NCBI RefSeq assembly: GCF_000615905.1
Contig: NZ_BAMN01000017.1
Location: forward strand, 1-46,925
Length of the DNA stretch: 46,925 nt
DNA from: Companilactobacillus nodensis DSM 19682 = JCM 14932 = NBRC 107160
GTDB lineage: Bacteria; Bacillota; Bacilli; Lactobacillales; Lactobacillaceae
Direction of reading: 5' to 3'
In this document: positions 1 to 8,943 of the stretch, one piece after another
Position numbering within the stretch: the first letter of the stretch is position 1
Layout: each line of letters starts with the position of its first letter
Notes under the pieces: generated by a model
Told to the model about the DNA's origin: nothing
Databases searched by the model: none
What the model saw: the letters and a program-made list of their open reading frames with translations, nothing else
Program-made: the position numbers and the translations under genes

Positions 1-2
1 TA

Positions 3-194
3 TCAAAATAGCATGTAAGTGTGTCCACTAGCGACGAAGAACGTCAGACAAATAACCGTCGTAATGCCAATCGCCAGTCCCACCGTTATTAAATCTGATT
101 TATAAGTTTTGACATTGCGCGCATAACGTTCACTCTTCAAACAAAGCGTCAAAATAACCATAATCATAGTAAAGGTCCAGAACATTGGAATCAT
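3..194 (-). CDS. small two-helix membrane protein, unknown
   Basis: The reading frame is open back to 209 (TTG) and I place the start at the ATG at 194, giving about 63 residues; the stop lies at 3-5. It has two hydrophobic segments separated by a basic loop (SERYARNVKTYKSD), so it is probably a small integral membrane protein. No good ribosome binding site precedes either start. A different frame opens with ATG at 243 (MEYFLKTKSTFIGG) and runs into this one, so the gene may be longer and frameshifted. I do not recognise the family. It lies downstream of the prs terminator and is read in the same direction. Confidence 0.4.
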   Translation of the reverse strand: MIPMFWTFTMIMVILTLCLKSERYARNVKTYKSDLITVGLAIGITTVICLTFFVASGHTYMLF

Positions 195-338
195 CGTCAA
201 CACCACCAATAAAAGTACTTTTTGTTTTTAAAAAATACTCCATTGAAACAGGTTAATCAAAATATCGACTCAGAATGTACTTCTTGGCAACAAAATTCCT
301 AAACGCGCAAAAAAACACAACTTCCTCCGTTTAACTAC

Positions 339-382
339 AAAAAGGCCACTAAATTTACTATGTAAATTCAGTGGCCTTTTTT
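339..382 (-). terminator. prs terminator (bidirectional shape)
   Basis: The arms AAAAGGCCACT and AGTGGCCTTTT pair, with AAATTTAC/TAAATT extending the stem, and the hairpin is flanked by A and T runs on both sides. It ends the purR-glmU-prs unit. Confidence 0.85.
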
Positions 383-419
383 AGGTTATACTCGAAAGCT
401 AACCGTGTTTTTTTACGCT

Positions 420-1397
420 CTATTTATTACGCTTGAAACGTGTATCGAACAATGGACTAACTGGTTCGTTGTCATGGATACGACGAATGGCGTCACCGAT
501 AAGTGGTCCAACTGAAACTTGAACCATACGGTCAATAATTTTTTCTTTAGGAAGATTGATTGAATCTGTAACGATCAACTTCTTGATTGGTGAAGCTTCA
601 ATTCTTTCGATAGCTGGGCCTGAAAGAATTGGGTGTGTACAACATGCATAAACTTCAGTAGCACCGGCGTCGATCAATGCTTGTGATGCTAATGAAATTG
701 TACCAGCAGTATCGATCATATCATCGATGATGATGGCACGTTTGCCTTTGACGTTACCAATGATATTCATAACTTCAGCAACATTAGCACGAGGTCTACG
801 TTTATCAATGATAGCAATTGGTGTCTTCAAGAATTCAGCAAGTTTTCTGGCACGAGTAACACCACCGTGATCAGGTGAAACAACAACGGCATCTTCTTCA
901 AGATGATTTGTTAGGAAGTAATCTGCTAGAAGTGGTGCACCCATCAAGTGATCAACAGGAATATCGAAGAAACCTTGGATTTGTGCAGCATGCAAGTCAA
1001 GTGCGAGTACACGGTCAACACCGGCACGTTGCAACATGTTAGCAACTAACTTAGCAGTGATAGGTTCACGTGAACGTGACTTTCTATCTTGTCTAGCATA
1101 ACCGTAGTAAGGAATAACTACGTTGATCAAGTGAGCTGAAGCGCGCTTCAAAGCATCGACCATGATCAATAATTCCATCAAGTTATCGTTAACTGGGGCT
1201 GAGGTTGATTGAATCAAGAATACTTCGGCACCACGAATACTCTCTTCAATGTTGATTTGGATTTCACCGTCACTAAAACGTGTAACTGATGACTTTCCTA
1301 GCGGAATTCCAACTTCTTTAGCGATTTTTTCTGCCAAAGGTTTGTTTGAATTCAACGCAAAAATCTTCATTGGTCGTTCGTTATTTTGATATGACAT
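420..1397 (-). CDS. prs: ribose-phosphate pyrophosphokinase
   Basis: Makes PRPP from ribose 5-phosphate and ATP, feeding purine, pyrimidine, histidine, tryptophan and NAD synthesis in the cytosol. The 325 residues match the usual family length. Visible motifs are the N-terminal [16 protein letters not shown], the catalytic/ATP region [17 protein letters not shown] (about residues 100-115), [18 protein letters not shown], and the PRPP-binding loop [12 protein letters not shown] (about residue 220). The start at 1397 is preceded by AAGGGTGGA. It is the last gene of purR-glmU-prs, 12 bp after glmU, as in Bacillus. Nothing in it looks damaged. Confidence 0.97.
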   Translation of the reverse strand: MSYQNNERPMKIFALNSNKPLAEKIAKEVGIPLGKSSVTRFSDGEIQINIEESIRGAEVFLIQSTSAPVNDNLMELLIMVDALKRASAHLINVVIPYYGYARQDRKSRSREPITAKLVANMLQRAGVDRVLALDLHAAQIQGFFDIPVDHLMGAPLLADYFLTNHLEEDAVVVSPDHGGVTRARKLAEFLKTPIAIIDKRRPRANVAEVMNIIGNVKGKRAIIIDDMIDTAGTISLASQALIDAGATEVYACCTHPILSGPAIERIEASPIKKLIVTDSINLPKEKIIDRMVQVSVGPLIGDAIRRIHDNEPVSPLFDTRFKRNK

Positions 1398-1409
1398 TAA
1401 TTTCCACCC

Positions 1410-2797
1410 TTATTTCCAATCTTCACTTTTTGATAATGGTAATCTATTCCAAAAATCTTCTTTGTTTGTTTGTCTCTCTCTGGCAATTGCCATAGCGTGC
1501 TTAGGAATATCCTTGGTAATCGTTGAACCAGCAGCGATGAAGGAATGATCTTCCATCTCAACTGGGGCAATGATGTTCGAGTTACTACCGATGAATGAGT
1601 GGTCACCAATGGTACTGTGCCACTTCTTGACACCATCGTAGTTGACGAATACAACACCACAGCCGACATTGATATCTGTTCCCAAAGTAGCATCACCAAC
1701 ATACGTTAAGTGACCGACTTTAGTACGGTCGCCGATCTTAGCATTCTTGATCTCACAGAAGTTACCGACATGAACGTCTTTACCGATTTCAGCTTTTGGA
1801 CGCAAATGTGAATTTGGACCCAAGTCACTGCCAGTATGCATAATAGCACTCTCGACAGTTGAACTGATGATCTTAACGTTGTCTTCAATTGTAGCATCTT
1901 CAAGTCTTGAACCTGAACCGATCAAACAGTTAGAACCAATTGTTGTCTTACCAAAAATCTTAGTGTTTGGTTCGATGACAGTATCATTGCCGATTTTAAC
2001 ATCAACATCGATATAAGTGTTATCAGGATCGATAATTGTTACACCATCACGCATGTGAGCTTCATTGATACGTGTTTGCATCAACTTCTCAGCATGTGAT
2101 AAGGCAACACGGTCGTTAACACCCATTGATTCAGACAAGTCTGACATTTGATATGCGGCAACTTTTTTACCTTGATCCTTGAACATGGAGATTAAATCTG
2201 GCAAGTAATACTCGCTTGAGCATTGTCATTATTGACATTGTGCAAATTGCTGAACAACAATTCGTTGTCGAAGCAAAATACACCTGTGTTGATTTCTTGA
2301 ATCTTCTTTTCAGTTTCTGAAGCGTCTTTTTGTTCGACGATCTTCACAACATTACCATCAGCGTCACGAACCATACGGCCATATCCGAATGGATTATCCG
2401 CATGTGCTGTCAAAATAGTAACGGCAGCATTTTGTTCTTCGTGATAAGCAAATAGTTTTTCGAAAGTTTCGGCAGTAAATAGTGGACAATCACCATTGAT
2501 GATCAGTGTTGTTCCTGCTTTACCAGCTAAAACATCTTCAGTCTGTAATACAGCATGGGCAGTACCTAGTTGTTCTTTTTGCAAGGCATACTTAGTACGG
2601 TCACCGAGTAAATCACGGACCTTTTCGGCACCACTACCGATAACAGTTTCAACTATAGTAGGATTGATTTTTTCTACTTGAGTCAAAACATGATCGACCA
2701 TAGCTCTACCAGCTACTGGATGCAATACTTTGTACAATTTTGATTTCATTCTTGTGCCCTTGCCGGCAGCGAGAATTATTACATAACGATTCGACAT
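1410..2797 (-). pseudogene. glmU: bifunctional GlmU, interrupted by a one-base frameshift
   Basis: GlmU acetylates glucosamine 1-phosphate and then uridylates it to UDP-GlcNAc, the precursor of peptidoglycan and teichoic acid linkage units. The N-terminal uridyltransferase starts at 2797 ([19 protein letters not shown], ribosome binding site AAGGGAG) and the C-terminal left-handed beta-helix acetyltransferase has many hexapeptide repeats and the [11 protein letters not shown] region. The frame breaks near 2211-2217: the sequence reads CAAGCGAGTATTAC where CAAGGCGAGTATTAC would give the family sequence NAQGEYYLPDL. As read, the first part ends in [13 protein letters not shown] at 2192 and the second part has no start of its own. 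With one G restored the protein is about 462 residues, the normal length. Since the gene is normally essential, a sequencing error is likely. Confidence 0.9.
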
Positions 2798-2872
2798 TGG
2801 AAACTCCCTTTCAGTCACTCAAATATCCTTATATATAATAGCATTATTCACATACTCTACTCAATTATGTTT

Positions 2873-3715
2873 TTACTCAAAATAACTGAAATCTGTTTTT
2901 GCTAAATAATCTCCGGATTCCATCTTGAGAATACGGTTGACCGTGTCGATTTCTTCGACTTTAAAAATCGAAGTAACTTTGTTATCTCTGAACTCTGACT
3001 TCACATTGATATTCTCGGCGAAGACTGTTGCTCCGGCAAAAATCGCATTGAATTCTGAAATAAGGCTGCGCATACCATTTATAGTACCGCCACCCTTCAT
3101 GAAGTCGTCGACTACTAAGACACGTGAACCCTCTGGCAAACTACGCTTGGACAACTCCATCTTCTCAATTCGATCAGATGACCCTGAGGCATAGTTAACA
3201 CTGATAGTTGAACCTTCAGTGATCTTCGAATCACGACGAACAATCACAAATGGGATGTTCAAGAAACTGGCAACACTTTGGGCAATAGGAATTCCCTTAG
3301 TAGCAACAGTCATGACCACGTCAATTGAACTTTGTGAATATTGCGTCGCAATCATTCTTCCAATAGTTCTCAAAACCTCTGGATCAGCTAATAAATCGGT
3401 TAGATACAAATAGCCACCGGGCAAAATTCTGTCAGGCTCTTCTAATCTCTTAGTTGTCGTGTCGACAAAATCCGTGGCTTCCTTCTTAGAAATACCGGGT
3501 GTAAAAATAACCCCTCCACCTGCACCGGGCAATGTCTCTAAGGCACCAATGCCACGAATCATAAATGTTCGTCTTAAAATACCTAGATCCTCAGAAATCG
3601 ATGACTTGGCTGATTCATATCGGTCAGCGAAAAATGCTAAAGAAATCAGAGTGTGCGGTCTCTCCAACAAGTAACGAGTCATGTCGATTAATCGTTCGCT
3701 TCTTCGTGTTTTCAT
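2873..3715 (-). CDS. purR: purine operon repressor PurR
   Basis: Bacillus-type PurR, a transcription repressor of purine synthesis genes that responds to PRPP. The 280 residues show an N-terminal winged-helix region (MKTRRSERLIDMTRYLLERP; SISEDLGILRR) followed by a phosphoribosyltransferase-like domain with the PRPP-binding sequence RVLVVDDFMKGGGTI near residue 200. The start ATG at 3715 is preceded by GGAGAGAG. It heads the purR-glmU-prs unit. A promoter is visible upstream; I saw no clear pair of PurBox sequences there, so autoregulation is not shown. Confidence 0.95.
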   Translation of the reverse strand: MKTRRSERLIDMTRYLLERPHTLISLAFFADRYESAKSSISEDLGILRRTFMIRGIGALETLPGAGGGVIFTPGISKKEATDFVDTTTKRLEEPDRILPGGYLYLTDLLADPEVLRTIGRMIATQYSQSSIDVVMTVATKGIPIAQSVASFLNIPFVIVRRDSKITEGSTISVNYASGSSDRIEKMELSKRSLPEGSRVLVVDDFMKGGGTINGMRSLISEFNAIFAGATVFAENINVKSEFRDNKVTSIFKVEEIDTVNRILKMESGDYLAKTDFSYFE

Positions 3716-3749
3716 ATATCTCTCTCCTAAAAAACCTGTCTCAATTAAA

Positions 3750-3777
3750 ATTATAAAGTAAATTACATAACAATCAA
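3750..3777 (-). promoter_or_regulatory. promoter of purR-glmU-prs
   Basis: Minus strand TTGATT (3772-3777), 16-base spacer, TATAAT (3750-3755), about 35 bases upstream of the purR start. Confidence 0.6.
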
Positions 3778-3829
3778 TTCATTTTCCACTAACTTGTTAA
3801 GATTTTCAAGCTTTTTGCCTAATTGGATA

Positions 3830-3859
3830 CAAAAAAGGTTCTGATATTTAATCAGAACC
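3830..3859 (-). terminator. terminator after first SLAP gene
   Basis: Stem GGTTCTGAT / ATCAGAACC followed on the minus strand by TTTTTT, directly after the stop at 3871. Confidence 0.85.
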
Positions 3860-3870
3860 ATCTTGATTAG

Positions 3871-5322
3871 TTACTTTAATGTTACCGAGCTTGCGGGAAC
3901 CCATTCATCTGTTGCCACACGATACATTAGTTGGTCGTTGATTGTGGCAGTTCTATCAGTGATGAATTCCGAATTGTTCATCAACCCTCTATTTCTTACC
4001 TTCCCCTGGCTATTGTACAGTGGCACATTTTCATTGACCTTGAGCACACCATCGATTGGCGTGTACTTAAGTACATGGTCATCGTGTACCCATTCGTGAG
4101 TCGCTACTCGGTGGTATTTGTCATCTTTGAAGTAAGCATATCTGTCGGTTACCCAACTACTAGACGACTTCAATGCACGGTTCTCAACCTTTCCCCTGTT
4201 GCGGAATTGTGTTAACTCCTTATGGTCATCCCCATGAGTTTGTTTAACTGCATTATTGAAATGGAAAACTTTTACATCATCGGTTTTAACCCATTCATTC
4301 TCACCAATTCGATAGTATTCTGTTTTCCCAACAGTATTCTTTGTTTCAGTTACAAAGTCGGTTGTTTGTTTTGTTAATGTTCTTTCTTTTTTATTTTGGC
4401 CATAGGCATCGTATGTATCTATGGCCTTTTTGTCGGTCATAATGTTAGTTGTATCGATAGATTCAATTTTGTTGGTTGGTTTTCCGCCGCCACCACCTGG
4501 CTTAGGTTTTGGAGTAATTTCATATGGAATTGTAATTTGAATTGTTACCGTACTTGGCTCCATTTCTACAGAAAACAAATGTGCAATTTCTACAAATTCT
4601 ATTTTAATATTACCTGTATAACTACCATCTTCTGACTCCATTTCCCTAGTCAAATTAGAAACTTCTACAATCTTATTAATTTTATCAAAATAAGATGTTG
4701 CATTTGGATTTTCCGTTATTACGTTCACCTCATCATTTAAAATCCCAATAAATGTATCTCCAAAATATTTTTTTAAATCTATCGATATAAAATCCTTACT
4801 TGATTTAATCATCTCACCTGTAAAAATCTGACCACTTCTAGATGTACCCGGTTTACGACTACTATCATATTTCAAGTCAAACAGATACGGATCAAAGTTA
4901 GCTGTCTTTACATTTGCAATCTGTAAATTATTTAAATAATCATGTTCACTTAAAACATTAATATTCTTAACAGGATTATAAAAACGAACTCCAGTCATTT
5001 TTTTTACATACTGTAATCCATCCAGATCTTCCACACCCTCCAGATGTACAAATAATGATTCTCCTTTATTATGAGCCGGTTTTTCTTCCAATATCTTCCA
5101 TGTCAAATCTTCTATATCAACTTTATATATATCAGCTATAATCTGCTGTAAATTCTCATCTGGCATCCAACTATTAATATCATTTTCATCCTTATCATCA
5201 GCCTTAACATTCTCAATAACATTAAGATTCGAAAACAAACTAGTATTATCAACCACAACTGCTGCGGTAATTATTCCCGCTGACAACAATGTGGAGACTA
5301 TTATCACTCTTTTCTTCTTCAT
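3871..5322 (-). CDS. secreted internalin-like/SLAP repeat surface protein 1
   Basis: About 483 residues from ATG 5322 (AAGGGAAG in front; the GTG at 5331 overlaps that site). Order of parts: signal peptide (MKKKRVIIVSTLL, cleavage near NVKA), an acidic N-terminal region with leucine-rich-like segments (LEGVEDLDGLQYVKKMTGV), a beta-rich region, a glycine linker PKPKPGGGGG, then three repeats of about 70 residues ending in motifs such as YYRIGENEWVKTDDV, KYHRVATHEWVHDDH and MYRVATDEWVPASSV. These repeats resemble the SLAP domain that attaches S-layer proteins to wall polymers. There is no sortase motif, so attachment is presumably non-covalent. It lacks the Ig-like domain of genes 2 and 4 and lacks their promoter. 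Ligand unknown. Confidence 0.82.
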   Translation of the reverse strand: MKKKRVIIVSTLLSAGIITAAVVVDNTSLFSNLNVIENVKADDKDENDINSWMPDENLQQIIADIYKVDIEDLTWKILEEKPAHNKGESLFVHLEGVEDLDGLQYVKKMTGVRFYNPVKNINVLSEHDYLNNLQIANVKTANFDPYLFDLKYDSSRKPGTSRSGQIFTGEMIKSSKDFISIDLKKYFGDTFIGILNDEVNVITENPNATSYFDKINKIVEVSNLTREMESEDGSYTGNIKIEFVEIAHLFSVEMEPSTVTIQITIPYEITPKPKPGGGGGKPTNKIESIDTTNIMTDKKAIDTYDAYGQNKKERTLTKQTTDFVTETKNTVGKTEYYRIGENEWVKTDDVKVFHFNNAVKQTHGDDHKELTQFRNRGKVENRALKSSSSWVTDRYAYFKDDKYHRVATHEWVHDDHVLKYTPIDGVLKVNENVPLYNSQGKVRNRGLMNNSEFITDRTATINDQLMYRVATDEWVPASSVTLK

Positions 5323-5359
5323 AGTTTTCACTTCCCTTATTCTGAATTTTGGTAAACAA

Positions 5360-5387
5360 AAGGAGGTTGCTACGGCAATCTCCTAAT
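5360..5387 (-). terminator. terminator/attenuator between SLAP genes 2 and 1
   Basis: Stem AGGAGATTGC / GCAACCTCCT with one A-C mismatch and a short T run TTTTG on the minus strand. It is weaker than its relatives at 7120 and 8907 and lies in only 77 bases of spacer; gene 1 shows no promoter, so leakage here probably feeds gene 1. Confidence 0.7.
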
Positions 5388-5399
5388 TTAGTCTGTAAT

Positions 5400-7022
5400 T
5401 TATTTCAAAGTAACTGATTCCGCTGATACCCATTCGTCTGTTGCCACACGATACATTAGTTGGTCGTTGATCATTGCTGACTTGTCAGTAATGAATTCTG
5501 AATTGTTCATCAAACCTCGATTACTTGCCTTCCCTTGACTGTTGTATAGTGGAACATCTTCATTAACCTTTACTACACCACTGATAGATGTGTACTTAAC
5601 CACGTGGTCATCGTGAACCCATTCGTGAGTCGCAACTCTATGATATTTTTCATCTTTGAAGTAAGCATATCTGTCAGTCACCCAATTGGTAATTGGCTTC
5701 AACGCACGGTTGCTAACTTGACCGATATTTCTGAATTGAGTCAATTCTTTGTGGTCATCGCCGTGGGTTTGTTTAACCGCATTGTTATAATGGAAAACTT
5801 TTACGTCATCAGTTTTAACCCACTCGTTCTCACCAATTCGGTAGTACTGTACCTTGCCAATTGTGTTGATCTTTTCTGTTACAAAATCTGTTGTTTGTTT
5901 TGTTAAAGTCTTTGGTTCTAGTTTTTTTCCACTTACGTTGTAAACGTCCAGTAATTTTTTATCCGTCATGATGTTAGTTGGTTTGATATCTTCGATTTTG
6001 CTGTTGTTGCCTCCTCCGCCACCAGTTGGTCGTTTTACTACTTTTACCTTGGCAGTATCAAATACACTATGATCTTCTTTAAGTCGATATGTTATTTCGG
6101 TATCTCCAATTTTGGTTGTATCGACATCTCCTTCAACATCTAATTCATTTGCCTTGAAGGTTTTACCCAAGTTATTCTGAGCTTTTACCAATCCCATATC
6201 ATTATTCCAAATATCTCCAACATACATAGTTACATCTTTTACCCTTACTACAGGCATATAAATTACAAACGGCTGAGTGATTGTAACTGTTACTTTAGAA
6301 TCTCTATTACTGAATCTAACTGTTTCATCAAACTTCACAGTTAGATCTTCGTTAATTTGATCAGTCGTATTATCATCGGTATTAAGTTTTTCTGTTATGT
6401 CCGTCAATGTTACTTTACGTGTATCTGGATCATAAGAACTGTCCATTTTAATATTGCCGATCATCACGGAAACATTACCTATTGGCACTACATATTCTTT
6501 TCCTACATACGAATCCAAATCAATTTCAAATTTATTGTCTGTAACAATTATTTCTGGTTCACCTATAGTTTGATTATCTGGCCTGCTGCCATCATCTTTA
6601 GGTAGCGGTATATTTTCAAATATATCAAAATTGGAAATATGTATATTACCTATTCTCACACTCTCAAGATTAGGCATATCTTTTAAAATACTTAAATTAT
6701 CAAAGGGGCCACTCATAGATATATATGTAATATTTGGAGCATAAGTTAATCCTTCAAGATTCATTTTCCCTTGTAATCCAACATTTGTTACTTCACCAAT
6801 ATTATCCATAGTCAATTCATCATATTTCCTATATATATCTCTATACATTGCTGCACGTAACGCAGAATCTGGTATCAAAGTTTCAATATCATCTGAATCA
6901 TCCGCCTGAATTTTTTCAATCCCAACTGCATTCCAAAATTGGTTTACATTCCCCGGAATAGCAGACACCAATATTAAACTTGTAGATAATCCAGTAGCTA
7001 CCAACATTATCTTTTTCTTCAT
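5400..7022 (-). CDS. secreted internalin-like/SLAP repeat surface protein 2
   Basis: 540 residues from ATG 7022 (MKKKIMLVATG), preceded by AAAGGAAG. After the signal peptide comes an internalin-like cap (IPDSALRAAMYRDIYRKYDE), leucine-rich repeats (MNLEGLTYAPNITYISM, LSILKDMPNLESVRIGN), a beta region, an Ig-like domain (VKDVTMYVGDIWNNDMG ... KIGDTEITYRLKED), a GGGGG linker and three SLAP-like repeats. The C-terminal third is nearly the same as in protein 1, while the N-terminal halves differ widely. It has its own promoter at 7064-7093. By family analogy the LRR-Ig part may bind a partner protein or glycan and the SLAP part the cell wall. Confidence 0.85.
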   Translation of the reverse strand: MKKKIMLVATGLSTSLILVSAIPGNVNQFWNAVGIEKIQADDSDDIETLIPDSALRAAMYRDIYRKYDELTMDNIGEVTNVGLQGKMNLEGLTYAPNITYISMSGPFDNLSILKDMPNLESVRIGNIHISNFDIFENIPLPKDDGSRPDNQTIGEPEIIVTDNKFEIDLDSYVGKEYVVPIGNVSVMIGNIKMDSSYDPDTRKVTLTDITEKLNTDDNTTDQINEDLTVKFDETVRFSNRDSKVTVTITQPFVIYMPVVRVKDVTMYVGDIWNNDMGLVKAQNNLGKTFKANELDVEGDVDTTKIGDTEITYRLKEDHSVFDTAKVKVVKRPTGGGGGNNSKIEDIKPTNIMTDKKLLDVYNVSGKKLEPKTLTKQTTDFVTEKINTIGKVQYYRIGENEWVKTDDVKVFHYNNAVKQTHGDDHKELTQFRNIGQVSNRALKPITNWVTDRYAYFKDEKYHRVATHEWVHDDHVVKYTSISGVVKVNEDVPLYNSQGKASNRGLMNNSEFITDKSAMINDQLMYRVATDEWVSAESVTLK

Positions 7023-7063
7023 AATATTCACTTCCTTTATTGTGAATTTTTTATCGTAATAAA

Positions 7064-7093
7064 ATTATATAAAAATACTTGTAACTTTGTCAT
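7064..7093 (-). promoter_or_regulatory. promoter of SLAP gene 2 (repeated module)
   Basis: Minus strand ATGACA (7088-7093), 18-base spacer containing GTTACAAGTATTTTTA, then TATAAT (7064-7069). The same module precedes genes 3 and 4. Confidence 0.75.
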
Positions 7094-7119
7094 TTTTAAA
7101 CACAACTTGAGCGCAGCAA

Positions 7120-7148
7120 AAAGGAGAATTGCCATCGCAATCCTCCTT
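7120..7148 (-). terminator. terminator after SLAP gene 3
   Basis: Stem AAAGGAGGATTGC / GCAATTCTCCTTT on the minus strand followed by TTGC after a T run; same core (GGAGRATTGC) as the hairpins at 5360 and 8907. Confidence 0.85.
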
Positions 7149-7163
7149 TTGAATCTATAATTT

Positions 7164-8807
7164 TTAATCTAAAGTTACTAAACTTGCGGATACCCATTCA
7201 TCGGTCGCAACTCGATACATCAACTCGCCATTGATTGTGGCAGTTCTATCAGTAACGAATCTGGATCCTTGCATCAAGCCTCTATTGCTCTTATTTCCCC
7301 GACTATTGTATAGTTGCGCATTTTCATTAGCCTCCACGATTCCACTAATCGGTGTGTACTTAACCACGTGATCATCATGAACCCATTCGTGAGTCGCAAC
7401 TCGGTGGTACTTCTCTGTTCCGAACATTGCATATCTGTCAGTTACCCAACTACTAGCAGACTTCAATGCACGATTCTCAACCATTCCCCTATTACGGAAT
7501 TGAGTTAACTCCTTGTGTGAATCCCCGTGTGTTTGTTTGAATCCATCGTTGTAATGGAACACTTTCACATCTTTAGTATTAACCCATTCGTTCTCACCAA
7601 TTCTATAAAACTTATTCTCCCCGACTGTATTGAGCTTCTCTGTTACAAAATCAGTTGTTTGCTTTGTTAGAGTTTTGGGTTCTAATTTATTTCCATTTAC
7701 GTTATAGATTGGAAGTGACTTCTTGTCAGTCATGATGTTGGTTGGAGCTATGTCTTCAATTTTACTTGAGCTTCCACCTCCGGAATTGGAGCCGCCTGAA
7801 CCTGGGGTGTTATTGCCATTTGGATCACCATCATCATTATCATCTACATCACCAGAATCCTCGTTAGAGAGAACTATAACCTTTGAAGGAAACTGGATAT
7901 AAGGAAAACCAGAAACATAATAATAAAATTTATGTTCACCAGGAGATGCAGTATTGATATTATCTGTGCCTTCCCAAATAACTCTATTCTTATCAAGGAT
8001 ACCCCCGTTCTCATCAATTGCATCACTATAACCTTTTTCGTAATCTATAGGATCCCCAACGTTAACTATTATATCTTTCACAGACATGCTTGGTTCTTGC
8101 GTAATATGAAATTCATAAGGAACCGTGACTGTCCCTATTGCATTTGGTCCTTCTGCTCCTATATCTACTTCAAAGATTATTTCAACATCGTAAATACCAA
8201 GTCCGTTATCAAACCAAAGATCAAATTCATAAGGTTGATCATATGCAGATTCAAATCGAATACCTATTTCTTCTGTATTAGTATTTTTATTCATTACTTT
8301 ACCTATTTTAATGTCAATACCCGGCTTATTTTCATCAAAATAGTTGCATTTTATTCTAACATGATTACTTAAAGATCGCTGGAAGTTTTCATACCCCCAC
8401 TCGATTCTTTGATTTCCAATAACAATCCTACCATCAAAATCTGTTTCATTCTGAAGTTCAAATAGTGCATTAAAATTGGATATATAATTATCACCCACAT
8501 GTATTTGCTCAGAATTTATAGCATTTTCTAAACCTGTTACATCATAAATATCCCGATCATATAAACTAAGATCATTACCATGCTTCCTTAATTCATCTAA
8601 TGTCCAATTGGGATTACCCAAATTGGCATCATCACCAATAGCCTTTATCAATTCATAATCTTTCATACCACCTCTGTCTAATTCCTCCGCCTTAACCACC
8701 TGAACCGAACTCAATCCCCAAACAATAGGCACGTTCACAACTGTGCTACTAAGCAACATTCCCGCAGATAACCCCGTAGCCACTAAAACTATTTTTCTCT
8801 TTTTCAT
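7164..8807 (-). CDS. secreted internalin-like/SLAP repeat surface protein 3
   Basis: 547 residues from ATG 8807 (MKKRKIVLVATGLSAGM), preceded by AAAGGAAG; the upstream GTG at 8816 is within that site. The order is signal peptide (cleavage near VKAEE), a degenerate leucine-rich region (WTLDELRKHGNDLSLYDRDI, SNFNALFELQN), beta-rich domains, a region opening with MSVKDIIVNVGDPIDYEKGY that looks like the Ig-like unit of protein 2, a linker rich in D, N, G and S, then three SLAP-like repeats ending YRVATDEWVSASLV. The long acidic linker is unlike the short glycine linkers of its relatives. Own promoter and terminator. Surface attached by inference only. Confidence 0.84.
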   Translation of the reverse strand: MKKRKIVLVATGLSAGMLLSSTVVNVPIVWGLSSVQVVKAEELDRGGMKDYELIKAIGDDANLGNPNWTLDELRKHGNDLSLYDRDIYDVTGLENAINSEQIHVGDNYISNFNALFELQNETDFDGRIVIGNQRIEWGYENFQRSLSNHVRIKCNYFDENKPGIDIKIGKVMNKNTNTEEIGIRFESAYDQPYEFDLWFDNGLGIYDVEIIFEVDIGAEGPNAIGTVTVPYEFHITQEPSMSVKDIIVNVGDPIDYEKGYSDAIDENGGILDKNRVIWEGTDNINTASPGEHKFYYYVSGFPYIQFPSKVIVLSNEDSGDVDDNDDGDPNGNNTPGSGGSNSGGGSSSKIEDIAPTNIMTDKKSLPIYNVNGNKLEPKTLTKQTTDFVTEKLNTVGENKFYRIGENEWVNTKDVKVFHYNDGFKQTHGDSHKELTQFRNRGMVENRALKSASSWVTDRYAMFGTEKYHRVATHEWVHDDHVVKYTPISGIVEANENAQLYNSRGNKSNRGLMQGSRFVTDRTATINGELMYRVATDEWVSASLVTLD

Positions 8808-8848
8808 AATATTCACTTCCTTTTTTGTGAATTAATTAACGTAATAAA

Positions 8849-8878
8849 AGTATATAAAAATACTTGTAACTCTGTCAT
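8849..8878 (-). promoter_or_regulatory. promoter of SLAP gene 3 (repeated module)
   Basis: Minus strand ATGACA (8873-8878), 18 bases, TATACT (8849-8854), with the GTTACAAGTATTTTTA spacer core shared with genes 2 and 4. Confidence 0.75.
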
Positions 8879-8906
8879 GTTTAAACACAACTCTGGAAAT
8901 AGAAAA

Positions 8907-8931
8907 AGAGAACTGCTTTCGCAATTCTCCA
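8907..8931 (-). terminator. terminator after SLAP gene 4
   Basis: Stem GAGAATTGC / GCAGTTCTC closed by a GAAA tetraloop and followed by TTTTTCT on the minus strand. Confidence 0.85.
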
Positions 8932-8943
8932 CAAATTTACATT

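Noticed and set aside
1397-1702. 101-residue minus strand frame inside glmU
   Set aside because: It lies in another frame of the acetyltransferase half, whose hexapeptide repeats are clearly the real coding frame.
3565-3756. Plus strand frames opposite purR
   Set aside because: Antisense shadows of a well-recognised coding frame with no ribosome binding site.
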